DNA of 64,000 bases from Moniliella sp. 'wahieum'. Its lineage: Eukaryota; Basidiomycota; Moniliellomycetes; Moniliellales; Moniliellaceae. Shown here piece after piece: positions 52,827-64,000 of the stretch. Made by a program: the position numbers and the translations under genes. Positions within the stretch are counted from its first letter, which is position 1; each line of letters opens with the position of its first letter. The stretch spans positions 248,001-312,000 of the forward strand of contig RSEE01000037.1 in assembly GCA_003971905.1 (NCBI GenBank). The letters run 5' to 3'. The notes beneath the pieces were generated by a model, which had not been told where the DNA came from, did no database searches, and saw only the letters and a list, made by a program, of their open reading frames with translations.

Positions 52827-54077
52827 GGTGTCGTCGATACGCTGGCGGAGGCTGGAGCGGGGGGGGGGGGGGTGCTGGGGGGAGTGGTGGTGGTGGTGGT
52901 GGTGGGGATTAAATGTTAAATGGCATGTCGCTCGACGTTGACGGACTACTTTGGACTGCGCCGCAGAAGCGACGCGTGTTTGGTTGGTCTTGGGTCACTG
53001 TTCGTGATCGCTGATCGGATGATCCTGCTCGGCCGGCGACCGAGGTGGAGCAAGCCGGCGAGCTGGCGCCGTGCGAGGGTGCGGATGCCATCGGAGTCCG
53101 GGGCTGCGTGGCAAGGCTGGAAGGGGCAGCACAGCGTCCGTGTCGCGTCGGAGCAGGCCGCCCCCAGCCACGCACTGGCCTGGAGCCACGAGCATTCTGC
53201 CGTGTGCTGCCAGCTGCACTGCCCCGTGCTGACGCGGCCGGACACTGGGCTGGCCCATGCGGCATGAGGGATGATGCATGATGCATGATGCATGATGCAG
53301 CTGGAGCAAGTGCGCAGCGGCTGTGCTCAAGGCACGGCGCTGTCGGGCGCACCGCCGCCGCAACGCCGCGACGAGCCACTCGGCCGACACCGTCGGAGCG
53401 AACCCCAGCAAACGTTTGGCATTCGCCGCTCCGCTTTGGAACCAGGCGGAGTATGCACGTTGGGTCCCTGAACGACATGATCATGCTTGCAACCTTGAAC
53501 CTTGCGCCACGCGCCACGCATACCCAGTAGCGTCTCCAACCTGTCCTGAGCCTGTTTTGCTTTGCACAAGCCGAACAAAGCAGAAATTAAGCAACTGCGC
53601 CAACAGGCTGACAGGGAGGGAGAGAGAGTAGTACGATTCCGTCGTGGTCCCGCACTCTCAGAGACGCCGAACTGTGAGTCCGTGGATCTACCACACCACC
53701 TATGCACATTCAGGTCCTGGCACGCCACCGCCTCTGACGCCCACATCGATCACCATATCCTTTTCCTGCGGAGGGTGGGGCCTCTCTCATCTCTTTAATG
53801 TTAGCCCTTCCGCCAGTCTGTCATGGGGGGGTCCCGAGGTGGACCCCCTTTAGTTTAGGGGTATAAACCATTGGACAACAGGCCAATGGTGTCTCGTATA
53901 CGTTATAGGTGCTGCTTCAAATCCTGGTTGAACCGAACGGGTGTAAAGGCGAGGGAGAGACCCTCTAGTTTGGGCGGCTGCCTGCGTACAAAGGCCGCAG
54001 CTCAGACCCTCCGAGGTAGGAGCCGCGGACGTAGGGGTTAGACCAGTTGAAGGGGTCCAGGAGCTCCGAAGTTACTC
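52827..54077. other. GFA1 upstream region and repeat-rich DNA
   Basis: It starts with a G-run and GTG repeats (52858-52910). An ATGATGC repeat lies at 53266-53300. A GGGGTCC...GGACCCC hairpin is at about 53826-53845, and TAAACCATTGG...CCAATGGT forms another at 53870-53895. No gene is supported. Confidence 0.4.
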
Positions 54078-54598
54078 TGTTCCTCGCAGCGTTACACTCT
54101 CGGTACGCTGTAGTAGGCGGGAACAAACAGAGTCCTAAAGAAGAGCAATAAAACGCTACTGATACACTGATGAGAGCACCCGCGCCTTGCAGCGTACGTA
54201 CTCGACGTAAGTCGTAAATTCGTAAGTGTAAGAGTGGTAGAAGGTGGGAGGGCGAGAGAGGAATGGAGGGTAGTCGGGGAGACCACAGACAGGATGGTCG
54301 ACCAGGACCACAGCTAGTAAGCCTTAGACTGACCGCTTAGATATATTACAACAGAAGGAACCAGGCCTCAAGGCCCTATGACATGCATGACAGGTATAGA
54401 CAGAATGCGGGGCACTTTGCAGAGAGGTAAAGACTAATACACAGCCGGCTCTTAAAGACGCTGCAGTGGCGCTGCGTACATGGATAAGGTGTCGAATGAC
54501 CCTGTCTCGCTAGTCTAACAGAACTGACGCGTGTTGGGCTGAGATGTCTACGACGTGCGGGGCTCAGCGTCCGGAGATAACCGGAGCGCCCCGTAACA
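54078..54598 (-). repeat. Possible LTR of a retroelement
   Basis: On the minus strand this 521-bp stretch starts TGTTACGGGGCGCTCCGG and could end GCGAGGAACA. It has the TG...CA ends, a mid-region ATATATCTAAG and pyrimidine-rich sequence typical of fungal gypsy/copia LTRs. No second copy lies in the window and the flanks (TACTC and CAGTC) are not a target duplication. The ends are a guess. Confidence 0.3.
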
Positions 54599-54647
54599 CA
54601 GTCTTGTTAGAGGTACTGCTAGGGTTCTCTGCGCGGCCCTCAATGGA

Positions 54648-54732
54648 TCGGTGACGCTCGCCTAGCCGAGCGGAAGCGTTCCGCTCGCAGGCCGCGCACG
54701 CCCTGCTCGCTCCATCTCCCTTCTCTCTCCTT
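54648..54732 (-). repeat. Double-hairpin repeat, copy 2
   Basis: It is the reverse complement of the unit at 10049-10134. Here the second stem, GAGCGGAA-GCG-TTCCGCTC, is a perfect 8-bp pair. The flanking GATCGGTGACGCTC and the purine/pyrimidine tail are also shared. Confidence 0.7.
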
Positions 54733-54745
54733 TCTCCTTCCCTTC

Positions 54746-54899
54746 AGACGTTGCTTGAAGACTTGTGGCTCACCACTTTGCCTTCACGCCTTGTCTGAAG
54801 GTACGCCTCTGCTTCCTTTCTTGACCTGTTGCTCCTCACAATGAGACGTTGCTTGAAGACTTGTGGCTCATCACTTTGCCTTCACGCCTTGTCTGAAGG
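54746..54899 (+). repeat. Pair of 56-bp direct repeats
   Basis: 54746-54801 and 54844-54899 are identical except for one base (CACCAC/CATCAC). The first copy is also bounded by CCTTCAGAC...GTCTGAAGG, so it can fold back on itself. Confidence 0.8.
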
Positions 54900-56704
54900 C
54901 TGCTTTGCAGCTGATCCATAGGATCGCGAGTGCTCCCGAGTCGCACTCTAGCAAGTCTATTCGGACTACCAACACAGAACACGGCCGATCCTTTGGTTGG
55001 ATCACGATGAGAAATTTGCCACACTTTTGACGGGGCGACACAAGACAAAAAGACCATGTGTGCTATATATGGTTTTCTGGCCCACAAGGTGCAAGATGGT
55101 TGGTGTCCCCTCCGTCCTAAGAAACTTGCCCATCCCGATGAGGTGTGGAATCGCCTCTCATTCGGGCATCGCTATTGCCTTCGAATCGAACAGCTCCTCA
55201 CCGTGCGCAAGAAAATGACCCGGTCTACAATGCAGTTCCCTCCTTCGTACTATCGACGTGAAATGGACGGTCCTCTCTCCGTGTGGATTACGAGCAGCCG
55301 AACCAATGTATATTGGCTTGCAGCAGCGATCAGCGGCATCCACCATGAGGCGCGCCCATGGCAACAGCTAATTACTCAGGTGGATGGTTTGCGATGAAGG
55401 AGAAAAGAATGATTTGAACAGACATAGCACTTCTTTGTCATGGCCATCCTTTTCATCGAAGGGGCAGCTGGAACGGGCAGACCTTTTTGATGAGACCTGA
55501 AGTCCTGATGGTCCTCGAGGGTGTGATGCAATCGACTGGTGGTGGTGGTGTGTAAGCCAGCCAGCAACGCCTTAGTACAGAGGAACAACAAGCAGCGAGT
55601 CGCCACCAGGGGCTAAGCTGCGGAACAAGGAAAACAAGAGAGAGAAAACAACGGAACCCAAGCCTGAGGAGGGAACTGAAGGGACATTGGCCAAAGCGCG
55701 AGCCACCCGATGGTTCAACGCTTTTCACTGCAATGCCCACCTTTTGCCCACATCCGGTGTGTACACTGGGCCTCAACGCCATCGCCGCCCTCTACTGGAA
55801 TGCGCGCGCCACTGTGCCTACTCTTCCTTTTAATCCCATCAATTGCTTCAGTACCTGTTTTGCTCTGTCAAACCGCGACACCAAGCTTGTGGACAAGCTT
55901 AACCAAGCACATGCCTGATCGTTTTTGTGACGAAGGAGTTATGGTCCACTGCTATTAGGATGAGGCTGTCGACCGCATGAGGCTCGCGTGGTATTTCCCC
56001 ATCGGACGAGCTGCCCCAAAAGCTCTTTGGCGGTAAGCTATTGACTGTCGGAAGCGACTTTAAGCACGTCCTCCTCGTCGTCCGCAAGGGTCTCCCCGGG
56101 TGTGCACTGACATTGCACACAGAAAACGTTTTGAGGAATGAAAGGTACCTTTGTTTGGTTGCATGTGAAAGACCATAGCTCACCTCCAAGCACCATCCCA
56201 CTTGACACGATGGCAGTGGAGATTGCAACCATCGCGTGCGGCGTAACAGTCTAAAGGATAAAACGATCGGAGACGAGGTTGACGAGGGACGTAAGGCCTC
56301 TCTTGACCTAAGGGCCTAAGGGCCTGGAGGGAGAAGAGCTGGTGCTGGACGCAAGTGCAGGTTTCAACTTTGAACCATGCATCATCGACCATACACCTCC
56401 ATCGGGGACGTGGAGGGCAGCTGAGCCCCGAGGTGGTAACCCGTTTGCCATTTCACGTGACGCGGTGAAACGTCGAAACGTGAAACGGGGCAGGGCTGAA
56501 ATGTAGAGATCTGCTGGCTATCTTGCGGCTTGAAGCTTCAAGATTGAAGATTGGAGCCTCAACGTGAGGCTTGAACCCAGTCACGTGTGCTGGCCGGGAA
56601 CCGACAAGCCGCTGCTCTTCGCTCGCACGCAACGCAACCCAACCCCCTCCTGCCGTGCCACCATCGCTGGCTGGCTTCCCCGCGTACCGCTTCCGCCGTT
56701 CTGG
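54900..56704. other. Intergenic, no firmly supported gene
   Basis: A plus-strand frame at 55056-55397 (113 codons, MCAIYGFLAHKVQDGWCPLR at the start) is uninterrupted but unrecognised. A GAAGCTT-type palindrome cluster is at 56528-56560. Confidence 0.35.
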
Positions 56705-57878
56705 ATGCAACTTCTCCAGGACTCGGCCATTTCGGGCGCATGCGGGGCTTGCGTCGGCGGTGCTCACTTGCCCGCTCGACGTTGTCAAGACCAGCTCCAG
56801 GCCCAGGGCGCCTTTTCCACGCTCGGCGCTCACTCAGGGCTTCCGCGGCCAGGCCGGCGGCGTTGGCGGCGGGGATCGGCGGCGGCCTTCGCCAGCACCT
56901 TGTTCCACCAGGGCGCAGTGTCGCAGGCTGCTGCCGCACTCGGCTCCCCCCCAGCACGGTGTGGGATCGTGACCCAAATCTGGGCGCAGGATGGGGTGCG
57001 CGGCTTTTACCATGGCCTAGGCCCTACTGTCTTGGGCTATCTTCCCACCTGGGCTATCTACTTTACCGTCTACGACGAGGCCAGCAACGACTGATTAGAT
57101 CCAAGGTTGGCATCGACATGCAAGTCGGCGGTCATATCCTGTCGGCCGTGCTGGCCGGTGCGGCAGCACGGTGATCACGTCGCCCATGTGGGTGGTCAAA
57201 ACCCGATTTATGCTCCAGGCGCTGCGCCGGCCCGATGGGATCATCCCGTACCGCAATACGTTTGATACCTTGTTCGGATCTTTCGGGAGGAAGGCGTCGG
57301 TGCGTTTTACAAGGGACTGGTACCCTCGTTGATGGGGGTGAGCCATGTGGCGGTCCAGTTCCCTTTGTACGACAACCTCAAGCAAACGCTGCATCAGTAC
57401 CTCGGTCGCGGCCCCGACGAGACGCTGAAGCCATCCGAGATCTTGTCGTGCTCTACGGTAAGCAAAATGGTGGCGTCCTGCCTTACTTACCCTCATGAAG
57501 TTCTTCGCACTCGTCTGCAGATGCAGACCAATCGCTTCCCCGCCTCCTCCCGCCCTCCTCCCCCCCCCCCGGCCGCCCGCTCCTCCCCCCTAGCCCAAAG
57601 GATAGGGTTGGTGGACATGATCAAGCAGATTTGGACGCGGGATGGTTATCACGGCTTTTACAAGGGCATGGGGATCAATCTCTTCCGTACTCTGCCCAAC
57701 TCGGCAGTGACAATTTTGACGTACGTCGAGCGACGTCTCTCATTTTCTGTTCTCCTTGCGCGATCGAGCTGACCGTTGTGCGTGCTGCGACAGATACGAG
57801 CTAATGATGCAACATTTTCGCATGCTTCATACCAACCAGGCACAGCTGGTCGAGGCGGATCACCACTCGTCTCACTAA
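56705..57878 (+). CDS. YIA6: Mitochondrial carrier, NAD+/pyrimidine-nucleotide type
   Basis: A six-helix inner-membrane carrier with three repeats. Signature motifs: TCPLDVVKT (first repeat, about 56770), GFYHGLGPTVLGYLPTWAIY, TSPMWVVKTR (second), GAFYKGLVPSLMGVSHVAVQ, FPLYDNLK, TYPHEVLRTRLQMQ (third) and GFYKGMGINLFRTLPNSAVT. The Trp in the second PxW motif and the TPxEVxR-like third are those of the NAD+ (Yia6/Ndt1) and Rim2 group. An intron is at 57721-57793 (GTACGT donor, CGACAG acceptor) inside TYELMMQHF; TAA is at 57876-57878. Indels near 56745, 57090, 57165 and 57285 shift the frame. ATG at 56705 (MQLLQDSAISGA) is the best start seen, but an upstream exon is possible. Confidence 0.85.
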
Positions 57879-58237
57879 CCCCTCCCCCCAGCCAGGCCTG
57901 CCCTCGCCTTGGCGTTCCCGCGCCTGCTGCCCCCGTTACGCTTGCCTCTTCGGCGGCAGCGTACTACTCACGTTCCCCCCCCCCCCAACCTTTCTGCGCA
58001 CACTTGCACTTTGCATTTTCCTTCCATCCTCACCTTGCACAGCGGCCGAGGCACTGGCTTGGGCCTAGGCGTTGGGGGCTTTGCCATGCCCGGCCTGCCA
58101 CAGCGTGGCTCAGGCGAGGTGGGCAAAGAACTGTTGATGCTTGTTCTAATACATCCACCCAACCATATGCGTAGGTAGGACACTCTTCATAGGAGAGGAG
58201 AGGAGAGGAGAGGAGAGGAGAGGGGGAGTGGTCCGAC
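57879..58237. other. Region between convergent carrier and reductase genes
   Basis: It has a tandem GGAGA array at 58192-58222. No gene is seen. Confidence 0.45.
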
Positions 58238-59404
58238 TCACAGGCCATATACTTCTCGCCGGATTGCCTCCATCGTATCCTCATCCAGGTCGGGGTGAGC
58301 ATGGCGCTGGGCGCCCTCGAGGCCCAACAAAGGGGTGCCGTCCAATGCTGGTGGGGGACCCGTCACGGCATCCACTGCCTGGGCTACATGGACTGGATCG
58401 GTACGCCACAGAGAACGGTAACGCGGAGTCCTGGCAGGCCAAATCCCTGGGCGGCAAAGCGGTAGACGACCTGTTCCGGTGTCATTCCGCGCTCCGCCGC
58501 ACACGCCAAGACGGGGGTGGACTCGAGCAGATTGGGGTTGCCCGTCAAGAGCCAAAAGGGCTGGTAGTGCACCCCATCCGCGTCGGCGGGCCGGTCGTGC
58601 CCGTCGGCAGAGGGCTGCCATGCGCAGCAGACAGGGGAAAATCGTCGGGCCTCAAGTGGGCGAGAGCGAGGGGAGAAGGGAGACGTCGTGGCCAGTGCTG
58701 GGGTGCCATCGGTTTTTGCAGAATGGTAGGTCGCACACGCGCGCTGACGCTCGGGGTGCGCAGCAGGGCCCAATGCGCGGGTCGTACACATTGCTTATGC
58801 CCACTTGCCTTACTCGCGCCACCGCCCGCCACACCAGCTCCTCCATCGCGGCCCGGCGGCGGCTGTCGTGCAGGGTGCGGAGCGGCTATGGAGCAGGAGC
58901 GAATCAAGGTACCAGTCTGCTGGGAGGCAGGCCACTGGGTCCGGGTCTTCCAGCGCGGGGGAGTGGGATCGGCACGCGCTTTGCCCTTGCTCGCCGGTTC
59001 CCACGCCGTCGCACCGGGCAGCGGCGCACACAGGTGAAGAAGCGAGCGGGCGACCGACTGGCGTACCTGCACCGCGGGCGCCGCATCGGGGTTGTACGGC
59101 ACGCCGCCTGCTGAGCTACTACGGGGTCCGACGCATGCTGCCGTCCCAGGGGGTAAACTTGGTTTGGATCCAAACCTGCTGGCGCGTCAGCTGGCTGGCG
59201 CGCATGCCCTGCCCCAGACCGCGCCGACAGCAGCCTCTCGTAGTGGCGTGGCTGGGCGGCAGTGTCCACGCCGCGGAAGCCAGCCTGGATGGCGGTGGCG
59301 ACCAGGGGGGCGGTGCGGGGGCCTTTCCATGCGGTGCCATACAGCAGCCGCGGCATCTCCAGCCGGCGGGCGGAGGGGCGGAGGCAGCGGGCAGACACGG
59401 CCAT
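58238..59404 (-). CDS. Aldo-keto reductase family protein
   Basis: An NADPH-dependent oxidoreductase of the TIM-barrel aldo-keto reductase superfamily. ATG at 59404 starts MAVSARCLRPSARRLEMPRL; then LLYGTAWKG, AIQAGFRGVDTAAQPRHY (catalytic Asp and Tyr region), QVWIQTKFTPWDGQ-like sequence with the Lys, LGISNVYDP-like sequence (VRQVGISNVYDP), GVHYQPFWLLTGNPNLLEST, ERGMTPEQVVYRFAAQG and VTVLCGV near the cofactor end. The stop is at 58238. Frame shifts are frequent, so the middle (about 59080-58850) is hard to follow; the pieces come in the right order. The substrate cannot be predicted. The insert-rich middle may also hide an intron. Confidence 0.75.
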
Positions 59405-60604
59405 GGCGAGCAGAAGGGAGGGGCGGGGAGGTGGGCGTGAGCAGTGCGCTGCAGGCGGTGTGAAGACTGGATGCGAGCCCACCACCAACGCTGGCCTGCC
59501 TGCCGGGGGCCAGGAAATGGCGGAGGAAGGAGCGGTTGGGCAGGCCAGCACCACGCTGCCAGGCGTGGGCTCCAGCGAGCACGCCATTTATATATGCGGG
59601 GGCTCCTGCCACACGTCATGCGTGGCGGCATGCTGGCCACATCCGCTGGCTGCTCCTCCGCCCCTCGGCCTAAACACACGTCACGTTGCCATTTCCGCCG
59701 CTGCATGACGTCAGCTGTTCGTGCGTAGCCAGACGCATGCTCACGCCCAGCCCGCGCTCGCCGCATCCCGGGACCTCCGTGTGTTGAAAACAGCGGTGTG
59801 GGACGCCTGCTCCAGGAAGAAGCGCAAGGAGGCCACAGACCAAACGCAGGATCTTCCATCTCGCCTATCTTCCTCCGCCATGGCGGTCAATCGAATGCCC
59901 CCCCCGTATTCAGGATGCATCCAAAGGCCACATTCCTCCCCGTCTCTCCGCGGCAACATCCCACACAGTGGGTTGGTCCCCCGATGATCGATGACGCGAT
60001 GCCACTTGTCTGGCCTGTCTTCTGGCGGGGCTTGAATTTGGTGGTGGTATGCTATGCAGAGAGACAGAAGTGTTGTGGGCGTCGAGACCTGTCCTTCCTG
60101 ATCTGGATCTGGGCTCTTTGTCGCAATCGGCTTGGATAACGGAGAGAGAAGACACGTCCATATCTTACAGCCACAGCAGCGTATGCGCTTTCGACTTTCA
60201 AATGGGATGGCGGTCGGGGTGTCGCGCAGCTGAGGCAGAGCGTGAGCGGCGGACTGCCGTCCCAAGGGCTCGCATGCTGAACGTTCAGCCTAAGCGCAGA
60301 AAGATGGGCGTTGTAGGTGTCGGTGACCAGGCGATCCCACACTGGCTCCGTGGGGCACACCCAGTCGTCGGAAGTGCGTGTCCGACACCGCGGTGCCATG
60401 GCGGCAGGCGAGGGATTAAAGTGATTGACAGCCGCAGGCGGGCGGTGTGCGGTTGTGCCGGGCGAGCTCAATTGCCGCAATTTTAATGAGGCGTGTCGGG
60501 TGCACTGCGAGGCACTGCCTCCTGGCCCAGCTGCCCTCCCCTCCGCACCTCCTCTTCCTCTCGTAGCCGCCCTCCCCCAGCGCCTTCCGCCTGGCCTCGC
60601 CGCC
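59405..60604. other. Intergenic region between divergent genes
   Basis: It contains the promoters of the aldo-keto reductase (minus) and the FLC-like gene (plus). A TATATA lies at 59589-59594, about 185 bp upstream of the reductase ATG. No gene is seen. Confidence 0.45.
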
Positions 60605-63600
60605 ATGGCCCCTGCGTCCGCCGTCCTAACCAGCAGCCGTCGGCGTCGTCGGCGTTGCCGGGCGCACGTTGCCCTTGCTGCTGTTGGTGCCTTGGGCCTC
60701 GTGTGCCTCTGCGCAACAGGCACGCTTGCCCTGCCCCCCCCGCCCCTCCTCCCCCGCCAGCAGAACGGCGGCTTGCAAGGCAGCAACACCACCGCCGGCC
60801 ACGCCTCCGCCCCCTCCGGCTCCGGCACCGACGCCACACCCCATATCCCCACCCTCTCCTTCACCAACCAGAGCGAGCCGTGGCTGTTCAAAGCGCCCTA
60901 CTCGACCGATGGCAACCGCACCGTTGCCGGCGGGCGCCACAACCGACACACCACCGACATCTCCTTTTCCGCATGCGACCTCCAAGCCAGCCAGAACGTT
61001 GCCCCCGACGCACGCATCAACGTCTCTGCCGTCTTTGCCCACATCAACCCTTCCAACCATACCCCTGGTTCTCCCGCCCGCGGGGAACTCAAGATTGTCG
61101 CCCTTGGCGCCGTGAATGCCTTGACGAATGCGGTCAAGAACGGTCCCACCTCGTTAGTGCGTACCGCTCCCGCATCTCTCAACGGAGCATCCCGCTGACC
61201 TCCCCACACACACACAGGTTCGGTTGAAACGGACTCCAACTTTCTCACTTTCCCTGTGGCCGACAAACTGGAGAGTGTGTGACCGCCTCTGGCCTGTTGG
61301 TCCCGACAATGGCCACCCTTTGGCCGGGCAGTACAAGTCGTGCAGCTACGGACCGGGCCAAGTTGCTTTTGGTGTGTCGGTGCCGCTGGAGCACGAGTAC
61401 GTCCTCGGCTCGCTCCAAACGCGCATCCGCATCAGCGATTCTTCCACGCCGGCCCGGACGATCAGCTGCATCAACGTGGTCGTGTCACCCTATACGAAGC
61501 ATGGGTGGTACTGGGATTTGTTCCTCTGGCTGCCCGCTGCGCTGGTGATTGCCTACTTTGTCTTGGCCACCGTTTCGCGAGCAGCCACGTCGATCACGCT
61601 CCGTACCCTCGCCTTCAAACACAAGGCCCGCCCGCCGGGGAGAGCCCAACTTTTGGAAAGACAAGGTGGGCCCGACCATGACAGATGGGTTGGGCGGCGA
61701 TTCGGTGATCCAGAGTTCTGCTCTACTGCGCTTTGTGACCCCGGGCTTTGCCGACGTATTGCTCTATCTCCAGTTTGTCAGTGTTTTGGGCATGATAGCG
61801 GTACGGTGGCCCGAGTTTGTGTACCCTTACTTTCGCCAGACGGCGTGGGCCTCGCTCTTGGGCAACGTGACACTGGTGCAGCCGAGTGGAGTGGACCGGT
61901 TGCAGGTAACAAGTAGCAATGCCTTTCTCCTGCTACCTCGGCCGGCTTGCCAGACTTTGCCACCCAAATGACCTCCAACACCTCCAGTCCGCTCTACCTC
62001 GACACACAGACGCCCAACACGCTCCTCAACCTCAACGGTTCCTTGCATGGGATGGAAAGCTATGCCCACGTGCTGGGTCTGCGAGCCGTGGACGTGTTTG
62101 GCAACGACAGCCATCTGGCTCATCATGGTGGGCGCCGTGACGATTGCCAGCGCGGTGGTTTGGATGATCGACATGGGCCACACCCGCTACCTGTACCGGC
62201 ACCACCGCGACGAAGGCTTCTCGTTTACCCTCAGCGAGGCTGCGGACCAGGCGGAAAAGGGAGCAGTAGGCCACGGCACTGTTAACCAGAGGCTGCAACA
62301 GATCTTTGGCTCCCACATCAATGCCTACGTGGGTAACCTGTTGCGCCTCTTGATCTTGTTCCACTTGCCGCTGACAATCATGAGTGTGTATCATTTTAGT
62401 ACCTTTGCCTTCTCCCACCCTGGCACAACGGCGTGTGCTGCCCTCTCCTTTGCCTTCTTTTGCGTCCTGGCGCCGGGGGTAGTACTATGGCGGTTGTGCG
62501 CCCACGATGCTGCGTCGTTGTGGTCCGACAAGCAGCTGCTTCTGAGTTATGGCCCCTTGTACAACTATTACGACCCCACCTCGCGTCTCTTTCCACTCAT
62601 CCCCTTTGCCCACTCGCTCGTCTTGGGCATTGTAATTGGCGCGGGACAACAGAGTGGGTCTGCGCAAGCGATCCTCGTGCTCGTTTTTGAGATCCTCTTG
62701 GCCCTCGCTTACATTTTCTGGCTCCCCTGGGGCGAAGGGGCGGTCATGGCTCCGCTCAGTTTCGTCTGGAGCGTAGCCCGGATCGCGACAGCGGTGCTTC
62801 TCTTGCTTCTGAGTCCGCTGGTCAACCTGTCCGCGCCCGCACGATGGTGGATCACATACGTTCTGCTGCTCATTCAAGCCATTGTGGCGGTCGGGTTTGG
62901 TTTGCTATTGTTGGCCAAACTGGTGGAGGCCATGATACGGATTGGGTGGAAAGTGTCGTTTGACGATTCCAAGTCTTCTCGCAACACAGGTTTGGGCGGC
63001 GGTACACCGCATCCGTCGCCGCACGTACAAAACCCGCCTAGTGTCCCCTGCTAAACAGACCAAGTCCCCCGCTGCCGCAGCACGAAGCCGAACGCCCAGC
63101 ACGACGTTGATGGGTGCCCAGACGACTGCGACGGACCACGCCTTGGGTGCGTATGCGCCCTACTTTGCTTCGGAACCGACCGAGGAAGGGGGCATCATGT
63201 CCGCCCTCCCTCCCCTGCGCGGCGACGTGGACCAAGCCGAGACCAGCGCTGCTCGCGGCTTTGTCCGACTGGGTGGTCGCCGTGCCACGGACCAAGCCGC
63301 TGCATCATATGGCCCGACCGGGTTTGCTGGCCAGTCCACCGTCTCGTCCCACGACCGTGGGCGCACCCGATTTGGCCGAGGCCTGTGGTGGCGCCGTGTG
63401 CCAGTAGATTCGGACACCGAGTCGCTCACTTCGTCCGACGAAGAGGAATATGGACTCGGGACCGCACCGGCGGCGCATAGCGCTGCCAACCTGTCCAAGC
63501 CCAAGTGGAACCTGTTGCATCGGTTCGTTCCCCTCGCGCCGCAGCTGCGCGTGAGCCAGAGGAGATGAGCGAGACAGCGCCCATCGTGCCAGAGTCCGCC

Positions 63601-64000
63601 ACCACGCCCGCCTTCTCCGTCGTTCGTCCCCCAAGAGGGACGCTTTCTTCCCTGGCAGCTGCAGTCGAACCCGAGTCGACTGGGACTGGCCAGCCGAGCT
63701 TGCCCCCATCGCAGCCGCCTTCGTCTACCGAGCCACTAGCAACAGAGGGTGCTGCTGATGCTCCTTCCCGATCGGACAGGTTCCTGGATGGGCCCCCGCT
63801 CGCGCGCTTCGCAGTGCTTCCACCGCCACTCGGGCCACAGTCGAGTCGAGCGAGACTGAACCGGCTCGGAGCGCGCACGTGCGCGCCCACATTCGTACCC
63901 CACAACAACTCTACTCTCTCTCTCGAGAGCACCCATGCGTCCGACCCCATGTCCGACAGCATGTTTTGGTTGCCGTCCGACACGCCCGAGTTCCACGCCG
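60605..64000 (+). CDS. FLC/TRP-like membrane protein, 3' end outside window
   Basis: Fungal Flc proteins and Pkd2-like relatives are ER or plasma-membrane proteins linked to FAD import, calcium and cell-wall integrity. ATG at 60605; a signal peptide/anchor (AHVALAAVGALGLVCLCATG) is followed by an ML-like lumenal domain (TDISFSACDLQASQNVAPDA, SNFLTFPVADKLESVCD, SCSYGPGQVAFGVSVPLEHE). The TRP-like membrane domain follows: YWDLFLWLPAALVIAYFVLA, LRFVTPGFADVLLYLQFVSV, GMESYAHVLGLRAVDVFG, LIMVGAVTIASAVVWMIDMG, GNLLRLLILFHLPLTIMSVY and five or so later helices to about 62930. A Ser/Pro-rich acidic cytosolic tail (VDSDTESLTSSDEEEYGLG) runs to the window edge. An intron is at 61157-61217. Indels near 61270-61300, 61640, 61970, 62095, 62990 and 63550 shift the frame. 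Confidence 0.88.

Overview
The window is fungal nuclear DNA, most likely from a basidiomycete. The evidence is short spliceosomal introns (58-105 bp, except 195 bp in H1), often with a GTGCGT or GTACGT donor, CTAAC/CTGAC branch sites and CAG acceptors; compact GC-rich genes on both strands; a glyoxal oxidase, an OPT transporter and a fungal FLC/TRP-like protein; and a Ty1/copia retrotransposon. A yeast-like smut relative (Ustilaginomycotina) would fit, but that is inference.

Layout. 1-10.9 kb is accessory DNA: one arm of a large inverted repeat, a tRNA-like gene, a complete copia element (2760-7804, with LTRs and a 5-bp target duplication), two copies of a dispersed repeat and a small double zinc-knuckle ORF. 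10.9-25.5 kb is rich in chromatin, cell-cycle and RNA genes: a Pcl-type cyclin, a CDC50/Lem3 flippase subunit divergent from an unrecognised Ser/Pro-rich protein, the mRNA export adaptor Yra1, divergent histones H4 and H3, a Pho80-type cyclin and linker histone H1. At 27.1-27.6 kb lies the second arm of the inverted repeat, directly upstream of a kinase-like gene that lacks key catalytic residues. 31.2-40.3 kb holds a membrane-anchored glyoxal oxidase and an oligopeptide transporter. 42.1-52.9 kb is a run of minus-strand housekeeping genes: ribosomal protein eS1, an auxilin-like UBA-TPR-J protein, Noc3 and glutamine:fructose-6-phosphate amidotransferase. 53.8-55 kb is repeat-rich. 56.7-64 kb carries a mitochondrial NAD+-type carrier, an aldo-keto reductase and the start of an FLC/TRP-like membrane protein that runs off the right edge.

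Most protein genes, including H3, H4 and H1, are broken by single-base indels, mostly losses in short G/C runs. Because genes that must work are hit, I read most of these as sequence errors rather than pseudogenes. Reading frames were followed by homology across them, so several starts, ends and splice sites are approximate.

The most interesting signals are a TTGTGAACG element clustered in the H3/H4 and H1 promoters, the near-identical inverted arms 27 kb apart that carry a gene promoter, an in-frame amber codon between gag and pol of the copia element, a pseudokinase, and several unexplained short repeat families.
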